Assembly (NCBI GenBank): GCA_003660965.1 | Contig: QMVF01000004.1 | Location: 1 to 14,689 of the forward strand | Length of the DNA stretch: 14,689 bases | Source: Microcaldota archaeon | GTDB lineage: Archaea > Micrarchaeota > Micrarchaeia > Burarchaeales > Burarchaeaceae | Direction: 5' to 3' | Part shown: in pieces, positions 6,459-13,861 of the stretch | Layout of the letters: every line of letters begins with the position of its first letter | Numbering within the stretch: the stretch's first letter is position 1 | Notes under the pieces: model-generated | What the model was told of the DNA's origin: nothing | What the model saw: only the letters and a program-made list of their open reading frames with translations | Database searches by the model: none | Program-made: the position numbers and the translations under genes

Positions 6459-6478
6459 AAAATCAATTCGTAGATGAG

Positions 6479-6487
6479 ATATATTAA
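6479..6487 (-). promoter_or_regulatory. TATA box of the M50 peptidase gene
   Basis: On the minus strand TTAATATAT is centred about 25 nt upstream of ATG 6458. This predicts a leaderless mRNA and decides the start codon against TTG 6515. It lies just downstream of the stop of the preceding gene (6517). Confidence 0.65.
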
Positions 6488-6516
6488 TCTTCTCGAATTG
6501 TTCGGCAGAAATCAAC

Positions 6517-7884
6517 TCATCTCAAAATTTCGCCCGGATTTTCAACTCCACCGAATTCAAAGCTTTCCTTGCGGGGTAGAAACTTTGTGGCATTCTCGCT
6601 ATCGGCAACTGCAATGTGTACAACTGCCGTCCTGCCTGGTTCAAGCGGAGCATCAAGCTGTCGCGCATATACTCGCTGGGTTCCATCTGCCTCGGTAACT
6701 GTAACCCGCACCGCATACTGCTGCAAATTCGCACCCACATCCCTGAAAATTTCCTGTCCGCCCCAGAATGCAGAAGTTGTGGAATCCACGGCGGTCCAGC
6801 CATCACGATCAGGCACGAGTAATTCTATAAGAGCACCCTCAACACCTTCAATTTCATTATCTATAGTTACAGAAATGGAACTGGTTCGTCCTTGCATGTA
6901 GTAGTTCTCTCCGGTCAGATCATGAACCCGAATTCCATTGAATTCATGAGCGCGTGGATTTGCAGAATCAACCATCCACACTTTTGTGCCAGCACCCCCA
7001 TAAGCAGCAGTTCCTTCAGCAGTAGCAACACCCGCGACTTCAAATAATGGTGCCTTCCACCAGCCCCTATGAAGAGCGTCAACACGTGCACCTGCATACA
7101 TTGCCCTGCTTTCAAAATTCGGCGCACCCATTGGCACAAGATCAAGCTGACCAAATGAATCCGTGGTAAGTACGGTTGTCCAGGTGGCACCTCCGCCACT
7201 ACCCATAGGCCAGCCCCATGAATTGATGAAACTTACAGAAGAGGGTATGCCTACGGAGCGCAGAGCTGCGACGGTTAGCTTCGTGCTTAATGATTCATAT
7301 TCCATCTCAGGCCTGAAGGGGACTTTTTCAACATCTGTAAAGAAGTTTGCAACAGGCCGTATATCTGAAGAAGAGGTTGTGAGGACTGTCTTTTGTTCAG
7401 CTGCCCACTGCCTCCAGATTTCCGGCTCTGGATTGTCAACGCCGATTGAAGGATGGAGCTGTTCGAAAACCCATACATTAACCAATTCCGCTGCCTCAAT
7501 AGGATCTCTCGTATCCTTTACGATTTGACTAACGCTGTTGAAAAGCTCCTCACGCCAGAGACCAGGGGTTTCGTTTATCACTACTGGATTTAGAACGAAG
7601 TTGAAAAACACGTCATCAGAGAACTGCCTAGCAAAGGGAAGCTCTTCACGCGCGCGGTATGCAAACTCAACATGATTTATAAGTGTCTGGGGGTCTGCAC
7701 TTTCAAGCTGCTCGGGCGAAAGATGATCCAGAAGCCACCGCATGCCTGCGCGCTGTTCCTCTGGCACACTATTCAGAAGGTCGGTTTGTGAATTGGTTCT
7801 TACGGGGACTGAATCAAGATCTAATTTTGGAGCTTCCTCGGAAGCTTTTGGTTTCTCTGCCGGTTTCTTAAGAATTCGGGGCAT
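6517..7884 (-). CDS. Transglutaminase-fold protein lacking the catalytic Cys and His
   Basis: A 455-aa protein without signal peptide or TM segment. The middle resembles large transglutaminase-like proteins of bacteria. DVFFNFVLNPVVINE (about 91-105) matches their pre-core segment. TKLTVAALRSVGIPSSV (201-217) aligns with the helix that normally carries Cys in a GRCGEEST context. RGWWKAPLFEVA matches the region after the core. In my alignment the catalytic Cys is replaced by Glu197 and the His of the HAW motif by Ala233, and no cysteine is present anywhere in the protein. The C-terminal part (about 330-430) looks like a beta-sandwich domain. The N-terminus is Lys/Pro/Glu-rich and probably disordered. 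It probably binds rather than cleaves. The gene is divergent from the MBF1 homologue and ends just before the M50 promoter. Confidence 0.72.
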   Translation of the reverse strand: MPRILKKPAEKPKASEEAPKLDLDSVPVRTNSQTDLLNSVPEEQRAGMRWLLDHLSPEQLESADPQTLINHVEFAYRAREELPFARQFSDDVFFNFVLNPVVINETPGLWREELFNSVSQIVKDTRDPIEAAELVNVWVFEQLHPSIGVDNPEPEIWRQWAAEQKTVLTTSSSDIRPVANFFTDVEKVPFRPEMEYESLSTKLTVAALRSVGIPSSVSFINSWGWPMGSGGGATWTTVLTTDSFGQLDLVPMGAPNFESRAMYAGARVDALHRGWWKAPLFEVAGVATAEGTAAYGGAGTKVWMVDSANPRAHEFNGIRVHDLTGENYYMQGRTSSISVTIDNEIEGVEGALIELLVPDRDGWTAVDSTTSAFWGGQEIFRDVGANLQQYAVRVTVTEADGTQRVYARQLDAPLEPGRTAVVHIAVADSENATKFLPRKESFEFGGVENPGEILR

Positions 7885-7915
7885 GTGAAGACCGATTAAA
7901 ATTAGCCTTTCGAAT

Positions 7916-7923
7916 TATTTAAA
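7916..7923. promoter_or_regulatory. TATA box between the transglutaminase-fold and MBF1 genes
   Basis: TATTTAAA is centred about 26 nt before the MBF1 ATG at 7946, predicting a leaderless mRNA. Read on the other strand (TTTAAATA), it would start transcription near 7894, 10 nt before the ATG at 7884 of the divergent gene. It is the best AT-rich box in the 61-bp gap; a weaker ATTTTAAT at 7895-7902 is too close to that ATG. Confidence 0.65.
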
Positions 7924-7945
7924 TCTTTGGAGCCCTAGTCGAATT

Positions 7946-8410
7946 ATGAGCGAATGCGAAATCTGCGGTGCGGAGGATGCGCTCTACATAACAGTTATAG
8001 AGGGGGCCAAGCTGAGAACCTGCTCAAGGTGCGCGCAAGGAGGCAAGATAGTGCAGAGGCCAAAGCCCGTTCAGCAGCCAAGAGTGCAAGCGCAGGTGAA
8101 GAGGAGAAGGAAGGAGATGAGCATTGTTGATGATTTTGCTGAAAGAATAGTCGGTGCAAGAAAGAAAATGAACATACGGAGAGAAGTGCTTGCAGAATTG
8201 GTTAATGAAAAGGCTTCATTTCTGGAGCGTATTGAGCGGGGCAAATCAATTCCAAACGAAGCGCTTGCCAGCAAACTTGAAAAGGAGCTTGGAATCAGTT
8301 TGCTTGAGGAGGAGAGCAGGGATGAGTATGCGCCTGTTCCAAAAGCCGAGAAAAAGGGGCTTACTCTTGGAGAAATAGTTATGCTGAAAAAGAAGGAGGA
8401 AGAGGACTGA
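7946..8410 (+). CDS. Archaeal multiprotein bridging factor 1 homologue (zinc ribbon + HTH)
   Basis: A 154-aa protein with an N-terminal zinc ribbon (C4, C7, C26, C29 as two CxxC pairs) and a basic linker (KRRRKE). An Xre-type helix-turn-helix follows at about 62-120 (FAERIVGARKKMNIRREVLAELVNEKASFLERIERGK), then a Lys/Glu-rich tail. This order is that of archaeal MBF1. Eukaryotic MBF1 bridges TBP and activators; in archaea the homologue has been linked to transcription or the ribosome. The ATG sits about 26 nt from a TATA box, so the mRNA is probably leaderless. It ends 4 nt before the GTG start of fen, so the two form an operon. Confidence 0.9.
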   Translation: MSECEICGAEDALYITVIEGAKLRTCSRCAQGGKIVQRPKPVQQPRVQAQVKRRRKEMSIVDDFAERIVGARKKMNIRREVLAELVNEKASFLERIERGKSIPNEALASKLEKELGISLLEEESRDEYAPVPKAEKKGLTLGEIVMLKKKEEED

Positions 8411-8414
8411 TTCT

Positions 8415-9440
8415 GTGGGAGTTCAGCTTGGAGAGCTGGTAGTGAAAGAGAGTCTGGAAATCAAGAGTCTTGCTGGTAAGAGAATTGCAATAGATGCGTA
8501 CAATACCCTTTATCAGTTCTTATCAATAATCAGACAGAGAGATGGTACGCCATTGATGGACAGCGAAGGTAGAATTACAAGCCATTTATCCGGCATACTA
8601 TATCGCACTGCGCGTTTGATGGAAGTTGGTATTAAACCAGTATACGTATTCGATGGCAAGCCACCGCAGTTCAAGGAAAAGGAGATTGAGCAGAGAATGC
8701 AGGTTAGGCAGGAGGCAAGGGAAAGATGGAAGAAGGCAAAGGCAGCTGGCGAGTTGGAGGATGCGCGTAAATATGCTCAGGCAAGCTCACGCCTTACTAA
8801 AGAAATGGTTGCGGAGGGAGAGGAGCTTTTGAAATATATGGGCCTACCTGTGGTGCAGGCACCAAGCGAAGGAGAGGCTCAGGCTGCATATATGACCAAA
8901 GAAGGCATTGTTGATGTATGCTCCTCCCAGGATTATGATTCGCTCCTATTTGGAGCACCGTGCTTGGTGCGCAATTTAACAGTGAGCGGAAGGCGTAAGC
9001 TTCCTGGAAAGAGCACTTATGTAGAGGTGGAGCCTGAGCGCATTGAGCTTGAAAAGACTTTGAACCAGCTCGGAATAGACAGGAAAAGATTGATATGGAT
9101 GGGAATATTGATGGGTACGGATTACAACAAAGGAGTGAAGGGAATTGGGCCTAAGAAGGCGTTGAAAATAGTTAAGGAAGCTGAAAGTTTGGAGCAGGCA
9201 GTGAAGGGGAGCAAGGGTGAATTTGAAATTGAGCCCGGCAAGATCGAGAAATTCTTTCTTCAGCCGCCTGTTGAAGAGAAAATTGAATTGAAGTTCGGGG
9301 AGCCGGATGTTGAAAAAATAAAGGAGTTCTTGTGCAAGAAGCATGATTTTTCTGAAAGCAGGGTGAGGGGAACTGTTGAAGCGCTTGCAAAGAAGGCAAG
9401 GGAAAAAGGGCAGCAGAGCAGCCTGGGAGACTGGGTCTGA
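8415..9440 (+). CDS. fen: Flap endonuclease 1
   Basis: Structure-specific nuclease of 341 aa that removes 5' flaps during Okazaki-fragment maturation and in base-excision repair. The metal-binding acidic residues are all present: D27 (AIDAYN), D80 (VFDGKPP), E152 and E154 (APSEGEAQAAY), D173 and D175 (SQDYDSLLF), and D236 (GTDYNKGVKGIGPKKAL, also the helix-hairpin-helix DNA-binding site). The C-terminus QSSLGDWV is a PCNA-interaction (PIP) box. The start is GTG 8415, because the translation MGVQLGELV matches the conserved FEN1 N-terminus, which must lie at the exact end of the protein. A purine-rich stretch (8391-8405, including GGAGGA) inside the end of the MBF1 gene can act as ribosome site. 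It is convergent with the S-adenosylmethionine synthetase gene, 2 nt away. Confidence 0.97.
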   Translation: MGVQLGELVVKESLEIKSLAGKRIAIDAYNTLYQFLSIIRQRDGTPLMDSEGRITSHLSGILYRTARLMEVGIKPVYVFDGKPPQFKEKEIEQRMQVRQEARERWKKAKAAGELEDARKYAQASSRLTKEMVAEGEELLKYMGLPVVQAPSEGEAQAAYMTKEGIVDVCSSQDYDSLLFGAPCLVRNLTVSGRRKLPGKSTYVEVEPERIELEKTLNQLGIDRKRLIWMGILMGTDYNKGVKGIGPKKALKIVKEAESLEQAVKGSKGEFEIEPGKIEKFFLQPPVEEKIELKFGEPDVEKIKEFLCKKHDFSESRVRGTVEALAKKAREKGQQSSLGDWV

Positions 9441-9442
9441 AT

Positions 9443-10636
9443 TCAATAAACAGAAAGCTCTCCCTTTACCAGCGAATCAGTTATTTTAGTCACATCTGCA
9501 AGCCAGCCATCAACTATATCCTTCACCTTTGATTCCAGCTTCTCGGCTTTTCCGCTGTTCTCGTACAGCCTTATTCCCGCATTCTTGGGCTGATCTATGG
9601 GCTTTCCGATTTCAGAAAGCAGAGTTACATTGCATTGCTCAATATCAGGGTATAGGCCAACTACATCTCTTGCTATTTCAAATGCAAGCACACTGTAGAT
9701 CTTGCCAACATGATTAACTGGATTCTTGCCGCACGCGGCCTCCAAAGTCATGGGCCTGCCGGGGGTAATCAAACCATTTACCCTGTTGCCTCTTCCCACC
9801 TGGCCATCATCCCCCATCTCAGCACTCGTGCCACTCAAAGTGAGGTAAACTTCCTTCTTTTCGGGCACATCAGCTGTATTCACACGCACCTCAAGCTCTC
9901 TTGAAGTGTACTTTTTTGCATTTGCAAGCACATCATTTGTGATCTGCTCCTTAAACTTTACATAATCATCTATAGAATTCACAAATTTGGAAACCATTGC
10001 AACTGCTACAGTAAGGGAAATGTTCTTTCCCTTGCGCAACCCCATTACCTTCACATCCTCTCCAGCTGCAGGCATGCGCTTCTTATACGCTTCTGAATTC
10101 AGAAATCTCTCGGTTTCATAAACCACTCTTTCAGTTTCGCTCAGAGGTGCATAGCCAACACCGAAACTGGTATCATTTGCAAGAGGTACTTTGGGTGCTC
10201 GCAGGAAAACATCTACCAGATCGGCCGAGCCAGGCAGAATTCTGCTTTCGATTTGAACATTTGAATCATCAAGGAATCGTAGGTTATTTTTGAGATATTT
10301 TCGGGCAGCCGCATTGCCTATCTCATCCACATCAATACGCTTTCCATTTACCTTTGTAGATGCCCTTCCGCAAAGTATGAAGGCTATTGGCTTTGTGAAC
10401 TTCCCGCCTCCGAACTCAACTTCAGTGCCTCCTCCAACCACGAGTCCCTTGTCCACATTATGATGCAGAATTTTACCGCACGCATCCAAATATTCCTTGC
10501 ACAGGGAGCGGCTCACCTCCTCCATTATTCCATCTATAATCGTATCAGGATGACCTATTCCCTTGCGCTCAACTGTTTCGAATTCCCGCTCTTCAATAAG
10601 CGAGCCGCGAATGGATTCTATGGTAATGTTTCTCAT
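9443..10636 (-). CDS. mat: S-adenosylmethionine synthetase, archaeal type
   Basis: Makes S-adenosylmethionine from methionine and ATP, the methyl donor of the cell. The 397-aa length and motifs are those of the archaeal enzyme family, which is distant from bacterial Met[13 protein letters not shown] (26-37), [23 protein letters not shown] (56-78), [11 protein letters not shown], and [38 protein letters not shown], which carries the active-site loops. No truncation or substitution is obvious. The ATG at 10636 has a TATA box about 33 nt upstream, giving a leader of only a few bases, so it has its own promoter separate from the HMG-CoA reductase gene upstream on the same strand. Confidence 0.96.
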   Translation of the reverse strand: MRNITIESIRGSLIEEREFETVERKGIGHPDTIIDGIMEEVSRSLCKEYLDACGKILHHNVDKGLVVGGGTEVEFGGGKFTKPIAFILCGRASTKVNGKRIDVDEIGNAAARKYLKNNLRFLDDSNVQIESRILPGSADLVDVFLRAPKVPLANDTSFGVGYAPLSETERVVYETERFLNSEAYKKRMPAAGEDVKVMGLRKGKNISLTVAVAMVSKFVNSIDDYVKFKEQITNDVLANAKKYTSRELEVRVNTADVPEKKEVYLTLSGTSAEMGDDGQVGRGNRVNGLITPGRPMTLEAACGKNPVNHVGKIYSVLAFEIARDVVGLYPDIEQCNVTLLSEIGKPIDQPKNAGIRLYENSGKAEKLESKVKDIVDGWLADVTKITDSLVKGELSVY

Positions 10637-10664
10637 GTAAATCTAACCCGCTTTGACATTCAGG

Positions 10665-10673
10665 TAATTTAAA
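10665..10673 (-). promoter_or_regulatory. TATA box of the S-adenosylmethionine synthetase gene
   Basis: On the minus strand TTTAAATTA is centred about 33 nt before the ATG at 10636, which predicts a leader of roughly 6-8 nt. A second AT-rich stretch (AATTTATAATG, near 10680-10690) lies further upstream and is less well placed. Confidence 0.6.
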
Positions 10674-10685
10674 GCTTCATTATAA

Positions 10686-10706
10686 ATTCCTAAGAGGAAT
10701 AAAAAA
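10686..10706 (-). terminator. T-rich terminator of the HMG-CoA reductase gene, with small inverted repeat
   Basis: Directly after the TAA stop (10709-10707), the minus strand reads TTTTTTATT, a T-tract of the kind that ends archaeal transcription. It is followed by the inverted repeat ATTCCT/AGGAAT with a 3-nt loop (10686-10700). It separates the reductase gene from the S-adenosylmethionine synthetase promoter. Confidence 0.55.
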
Positions 10707-11957
10707 TTACTTTGCTTCCAGCAGCTCCTTTGCGCGCGAAACCTTCACATTCTTCTCCTCAGCCATCTTTTTTGCAATCTCATCTATCTGCTTTCCCTTC
10801 GCGCCCGCCATAACGGCTATATTCCGTGCATGAAGCTGCATGTGCCCGCGCTGAATTCCTTCTCCGGCCAGGGCCCGCAGAGCTGCAAAATTCTGGGCCA
10901 AACCCACAGCAGCAATTATTTCAGCAAGCTCTCGCGCGTTCTTCACGCCCAGCAGTTTGATGCACAGCTGTGCAAGCGGATGTGTTTTTGTAGCTCCTCC
11001 CACAATGCCGACTGCAAGGGGCAGCTCAATCTCGCCCACCAAGTCGCCCTTTGCATTCTTATGATAGCACGTAAGCGGCTCATAGCTTCGGTTGAATGCG
11101 GCATAGGCGTGTGCCCCAGCTTCAACTGCCCTCCAATCATTTCCAGTTGCAATCACTACTGCGTCTATTCCATTCATAGTGCCCTTATTATGGGTGGCAG
11201 CTCTGTAGGGGTCTGCGGCTGCGAGCGCCCATGCATCCAGAATTCCTTCAATCAAATCCTCTCCCAAAATGCTCTTTGGAAAGACTGCTTCTGCGCGCGC
11301 CAGGCGCTTGGTTGCCAGATTTGAAATTATGCGCAGCCTCACCTTGCCTTCAGTAAGCTGCTCGAGTTCAGGTGCAAGCTTCTCGCACATGGTATTTACT
11401 GCATTTGCTCCCATTGCATCCGCTACATTTACGAGTAAGTGAACCAGAACCAGGGTTCCTCGTGGGCCCTTCAACTTTTTCACTTCAAGCCCAACTGGCC
11501 CTCCTCCGTATTTCTTAAGCGTAGGGTCTACTGCCTCAGCCATCTTGAGCAAATCATGCCTCCTTTCAGCAATCAGCTTCAAAGCCTCGTTCTCATTCTT
11601 CACTCCAACCAGCTGAATCTGGCCTATCATCACAGGCTCATCTGAGCTGGTTCTGAATCCTCCACCTGCGCGCGCTATTTTCGCACCGTTGGAAGCAGCT
11701 GCAACCACGCTGGGCTCCTCAATTGCAAACGGAATCAAGTAATCTTTTCCGTTGATTTTGAAATTAGTAGCAATTCCAAGCGGCAAGGAGTATGAGCCCA
11801 CCACATTCTCAATCATCCTGTTCGCAGTGGGCTCGTCAAGCGCACCAAATTTCTCTAGCAGCTTCACTTCCTCTGCGTCAAGCTTTGCAAGCTCAGCAAG
11901 CTTCTTCCTCCTCTCGCTTACCGAGAGTTTGTAAAAGCCTTGGAGTGCCGAATCCAT
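10707..11957 (-). CDS. Class II HMG-CoA reductase
   Basis: Reduces HMG-CoA to mevalonate, the committed step toward isoprenoids and archaeal ether lipids. The 416-aa sequence has the class II (Pseudomonas mevalonii-like) motifs. The four catalytic residues are recognisable: Glu in IEEPSVVAAAS (about 81), Lys in HNKGTMNG (about 258), Asp in GNDWRA (about 274), and His in QRGHMQLHARN (about 372). Also present are ENVVGSYSLPLG and DAMGANAVNT. There is no membrane segment, so it is cytosolic. Class II enzymes are mainly bacterial, while most archaea use class I, so acquisition by transfer at some time is likely. I chose ATG 11957 over an in-frame TTG three codons earlier because a TATA box lies about 26 nt upstream of the ATG, implying a leaderless start. 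Confidence 0.95.
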   Translation of the reverse strand: MDSALQGFYKLSVSERRKKLAELAKLDAEEVKLLEKFGALDEPTANRMIENVVGSYSLPLGIATNFKINGKDYLIPFAIEEPSVVAAASNGAKIARAGGGFRTSSDEPVMIGQIQLVGVKNENEALKLIAERRHDLLKMAEAVDPTLKKYGGGPVGLEVKKLKGPRGTLVLVHLLVNVADAMGANAVNTMCEKLAPELEQLTEGKVRLRIISNLATKRLARAEAVFPKSILGEDLIEGILDAWALAAADPYRAATHNKGTMNGIDAVVIATGNDWRAVEAGAHAYAAFNRSYEPLTCYHKNAKGDLVGEIELPLAVGIVGGATKTHPLAQLCIKLLGVKNARELAEIIAAVGLAQNFAALRALAGEGIQRGHMQLHARNIAVMAGAKGKQIDEIAKKMAEEKNVKVSRAKELLEAK

Positions 11958-11977
11958 GAAAGCCAATACTCAATATG

Positions 11978-11986
11978 TTTTTATAT
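11978..11986. promoter_or_regulatory. TATA box shared by the HMG-CoA reductase and 3D-domain genes
   Basis: TTTTTATAT on plus (ATATAAAAA on minus) sits in the middle of the 52-bp gap. Its centre is about 26 nt from ATG 11957 on the left and about 27 nt from GTG 12010 on the right. No second TATA-like box of comparable strength is present. Confidence 0.65.
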
Positions 11987-12009
11987 TCCTTAAGCCCTAG
12001 CTAAGTCAA

Positions 12010-13137
12010 GTGACTAACATGCTAATTGAGAGGCCTGACAGCAGGAGTTCGATTTTCAGCCTCGACATCACGGCGCACCCTCAGCTTAAGGAAAAACAGA
12101 TGTTCGTACTGCTTAGAATCTACTCACCTACAGAAGAACCAGCAAATCAGTTTGTAATTCAGGAAGGAAATAAGCTTCTTGATTTTCATGGAAATGAGAT
12201 GCAGCTCGAAGCAAAGACATATTCAAAATGCTATAACTGGTCTCAGCTTTATGATGTGGATCAGCCAATCAACCCCTATGATGCAAGACTTGAATGGAGC
12301 GATGGCAATACGCCTGGCGGGCAGTTGCGAACCGATTATTGCACTCTTAAATGGGGAGGGGTGAGGGAGGAAGGCGATAGGCTTGTTGTTTACAGGCACT
12401 GGGAAGGAAATAGAATTGCAGAGGCTGGAATTGCAAGGCAGCATGGCGAGGAGCTTTACAGGGCAGATGGTACGCAGATTACGGATGATGTCCATACTAT
12501 TGAAATAGGCAATTGGTTCAACCAGCGAATTCTGCGCGGCGATCTTGATCCAGCAGACCCTACTATGAACAGCATGGGTTGGAAAAGGCCCACAGTAGAT
12601 GCATTTTGGGAGGGTGAGGCTGCTCAGCCCGAAGCTCAAACAGCACAGGTAGCTATTAGGGGGCAAAGCACTGCACAAAGAGCATACCAAACTGTAAAGC
12701 TCACCTTCTACTACGTACCTCATTCAAGCGAGGCTCGATTTGGGGGCGATGAGGCAGTTTTGAAGGAAAATGGAAAGCTCAATGGAACTTACATGGATTC
12801 CAATGGAACTTACTGGAACTGGCAGAACGGGAGCTTTGTAGAAGTTGATCACCCGCTCACCAGCTTGCAGACCATGCCTACAGCGGATTATACCCTTGCA
12901 GTTCCGCCTGAATGGAGGGGCAAGTACATTGCAATTGTGCGCAATGGGAGGCTGGTTGTAAGCGGCTATGGTGAGGACAGTGGGGGGAGGTTTACGGCAG
13001 GCAGCTCTAAAATAGATGTTTATGCAGGTGAGGGGGAGGAAGCTTACAGGCATGGAATAAACAACTACTATGGCACCTGCAGGGCATACATGTTCAATTC
13101 TGAGAGCGAGATGAACCGATTCGTAGAAGGACTCTGA
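12010..13137 (+). CDS. Protein with C-terminal 3D (double-psi beta-barrel) domain
   Basis: A 375-aa protein without signal peptide or TM segment. Residues about 1-220 match no family I know; they are rich in Trp, Tyr and Asp and look like a compact soluble domain. The C-terminal part (about 229-362) resembles the 3D domain: VKLTFYYVP opens it, and YGEDSGGRFTAGSSKIDVY (320-338) followed by EEAYRHG matches the AeDtGGaIkG.rIDlf..s.eeAl.fG pattern. Two of the three name-giving aspartates are present (D323, D336), while the first, normally in an AVDP context, appears as Pro in AVPP (297-300). The fold occurs in peptidoglycan lytic transglycosylases and related barwin-like proteins. GTG 12010 suits a leaderless start about 27 nt from the TATA box; ATG 12019, three codons later, is the alternative. 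Confidence 0.6.
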   Translation: MTNMLIERPDSRSSIFSLDITAHPQLKEKQMFVLLRIYSPTEEPANQFVIQEGNKLLDFHGNEMQLEAKTYSKCYNWSQLYDVDQPINPYDARLEWSDGNTPGGQLRTDYCTLKWGGVREEGDRLVVYRHWEGNRIAEAGIARQHGEELYRADGTQITDDVHTIEIGNWFNQRILRGDLDPADPTMNSMGWKRPTVDAFWEGEAAQPEAQTAQVAIRGQSTAQRAYQTVKLTFYYVPHSSEARFGGDEAVLKENGKLNGTYMDSNGTYWNWQNGSFVEVDHPLTSLQTMPTADYTLAVPPEWRGKYIAIVRNGRLVVSGYGEDSGGRFTAGSSKIDVYAGEGEEAYRHGINNYYGTCRAYMFNSESEMNRFVEGL

Positions 13138-13149
13138 ACAATGAGCAGA

Positions 13150-13156
13150 TATAAAA
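13150..13156 (+). promoter_or_regulatory. TATA box of the sigma-region-4-like gene
   Basis: TATAAAA, in the context AGATATAAAAGG, is centred about 27 nt before ATG 13181. The predicted mRNA is leaderless or nearly so, and it has its own promoter despite only 43 nt to the gene before it. Confidence 0.7.
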
Positions 13157-13180
13157 GGTTGGAAATGCATAAACTAATGC

Positions 13181-13861
13181 ATGGCTAAGATGATGAGCAG
13201 AGGCCATGCAAAGGACATCACACCTAGTGCAGGGTTTGAAAGACAGACACCGCTAGCAGCAGGAGCTAGAAGAGCTTGGGGCTACTGGAAGAAAATGGAG
13301 AATGTTAGGTCGGAACTGCTGGCAAGATCAGAATTCAAAAGAAACGGATGGGTGGTGCCCGATGCAAGTGATAAACGCGTACAAAGCATCAGGAATGCAC
13401 TGCGTCTGCATCACTCAATGACATATATAGAATTCGTAGATAAATTAGGGAACGTTGTTACAGAAAGCAAGTATAGGGAAGGAAATGCAGGTCAAAAACC
13501 AGAGAGCATTGGCAGGGATATCGAACGGATTCCATCTTCAGAACTGAACCCACAGGAGAGGGCAGAACTGGTTGTGCTTGTTAATGCGATTGAAGAGGCA
13601 ATAACTAACTTAGAATGGAAAGGTCATGAAAGAGTAATAGAACGAAATAAACAGCTATTGTTTGATAGATTGAACTGGAAAGAGTTTAAGAGATTCCATT
13701 GCTTTGAAAGGATGAGCCTTGAAGAGCTGCACATCAAGTACGGAATGACTAAAGAAAATGTAAGGCAGACGATTAAGAGAGCGCTTAAATATGGATTGGA
13801 AGAGGAGCTTAGAAGGCACAGTATTGATGCCTACTCATTATTTGGAATTGGTAAAAATTAG
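13181..13861 (+). CDS. Putative DNA-binding protein with sigma-70 region 4-like HTH
   Basis: A 226-aa protein, rich in Arg, Lys and Glu, with no membrane segment. Near the C-terminus, MSLEELHIKYGMTKENVRQTIKRALKYG (about 178-205) follows the pattern of sigma-70 region 4 (TLEEIG..lGVTRERVRQIe.kAL). It is preceded by a helical stretch (about 125-165) that also resembles the sigma arrangement. The N-terminal 100 residues are basic and unrecognised. Archaea do not use sigma factors, so this is more probably a transcription regulator built on the same HTH, perhaps from a virus or mobile element. A generic winged or homeodomain-like HTH remains possible. The first 12 nt of the mRNA from the TATA-predicted start would already include the ATG. 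Its stop overlaps the ftsY stop by 4 nt. Confidence 0.6.
   Translation: MAKMMSRGHAKDITPSAGFERQTPLAAGARRAWGYWKKMENVRSELLARSEFKRNGWVVPDASDKRVQSIRNALRLHHSMTYIEFVDKLGNVVTESKYREGNAGQKPESIGRDIERIPSSELNPQERAELVVLVNAIEEAITNLEWKGHERVIERNKQLLFDRLNWKEFKRFHCFERMSLEELHIKYGMTKENVRQTIKRALKYGLEEELRRHSIDAYSLFGIGKN

Noticed and set aside
6513..6515. TTG start giving a 536-aa M50 peptidase
   Set aside because: A TATA box at 6479-6487 lies between this TTG and ATG 6458 at the distance expected for a leaderless start at the ATG.
13181..13861. True sigma factor
   Set aside because: Only a region 4-like HTH is visible, with no region 2 motif, and archaeal transcription does not use sigma factors.
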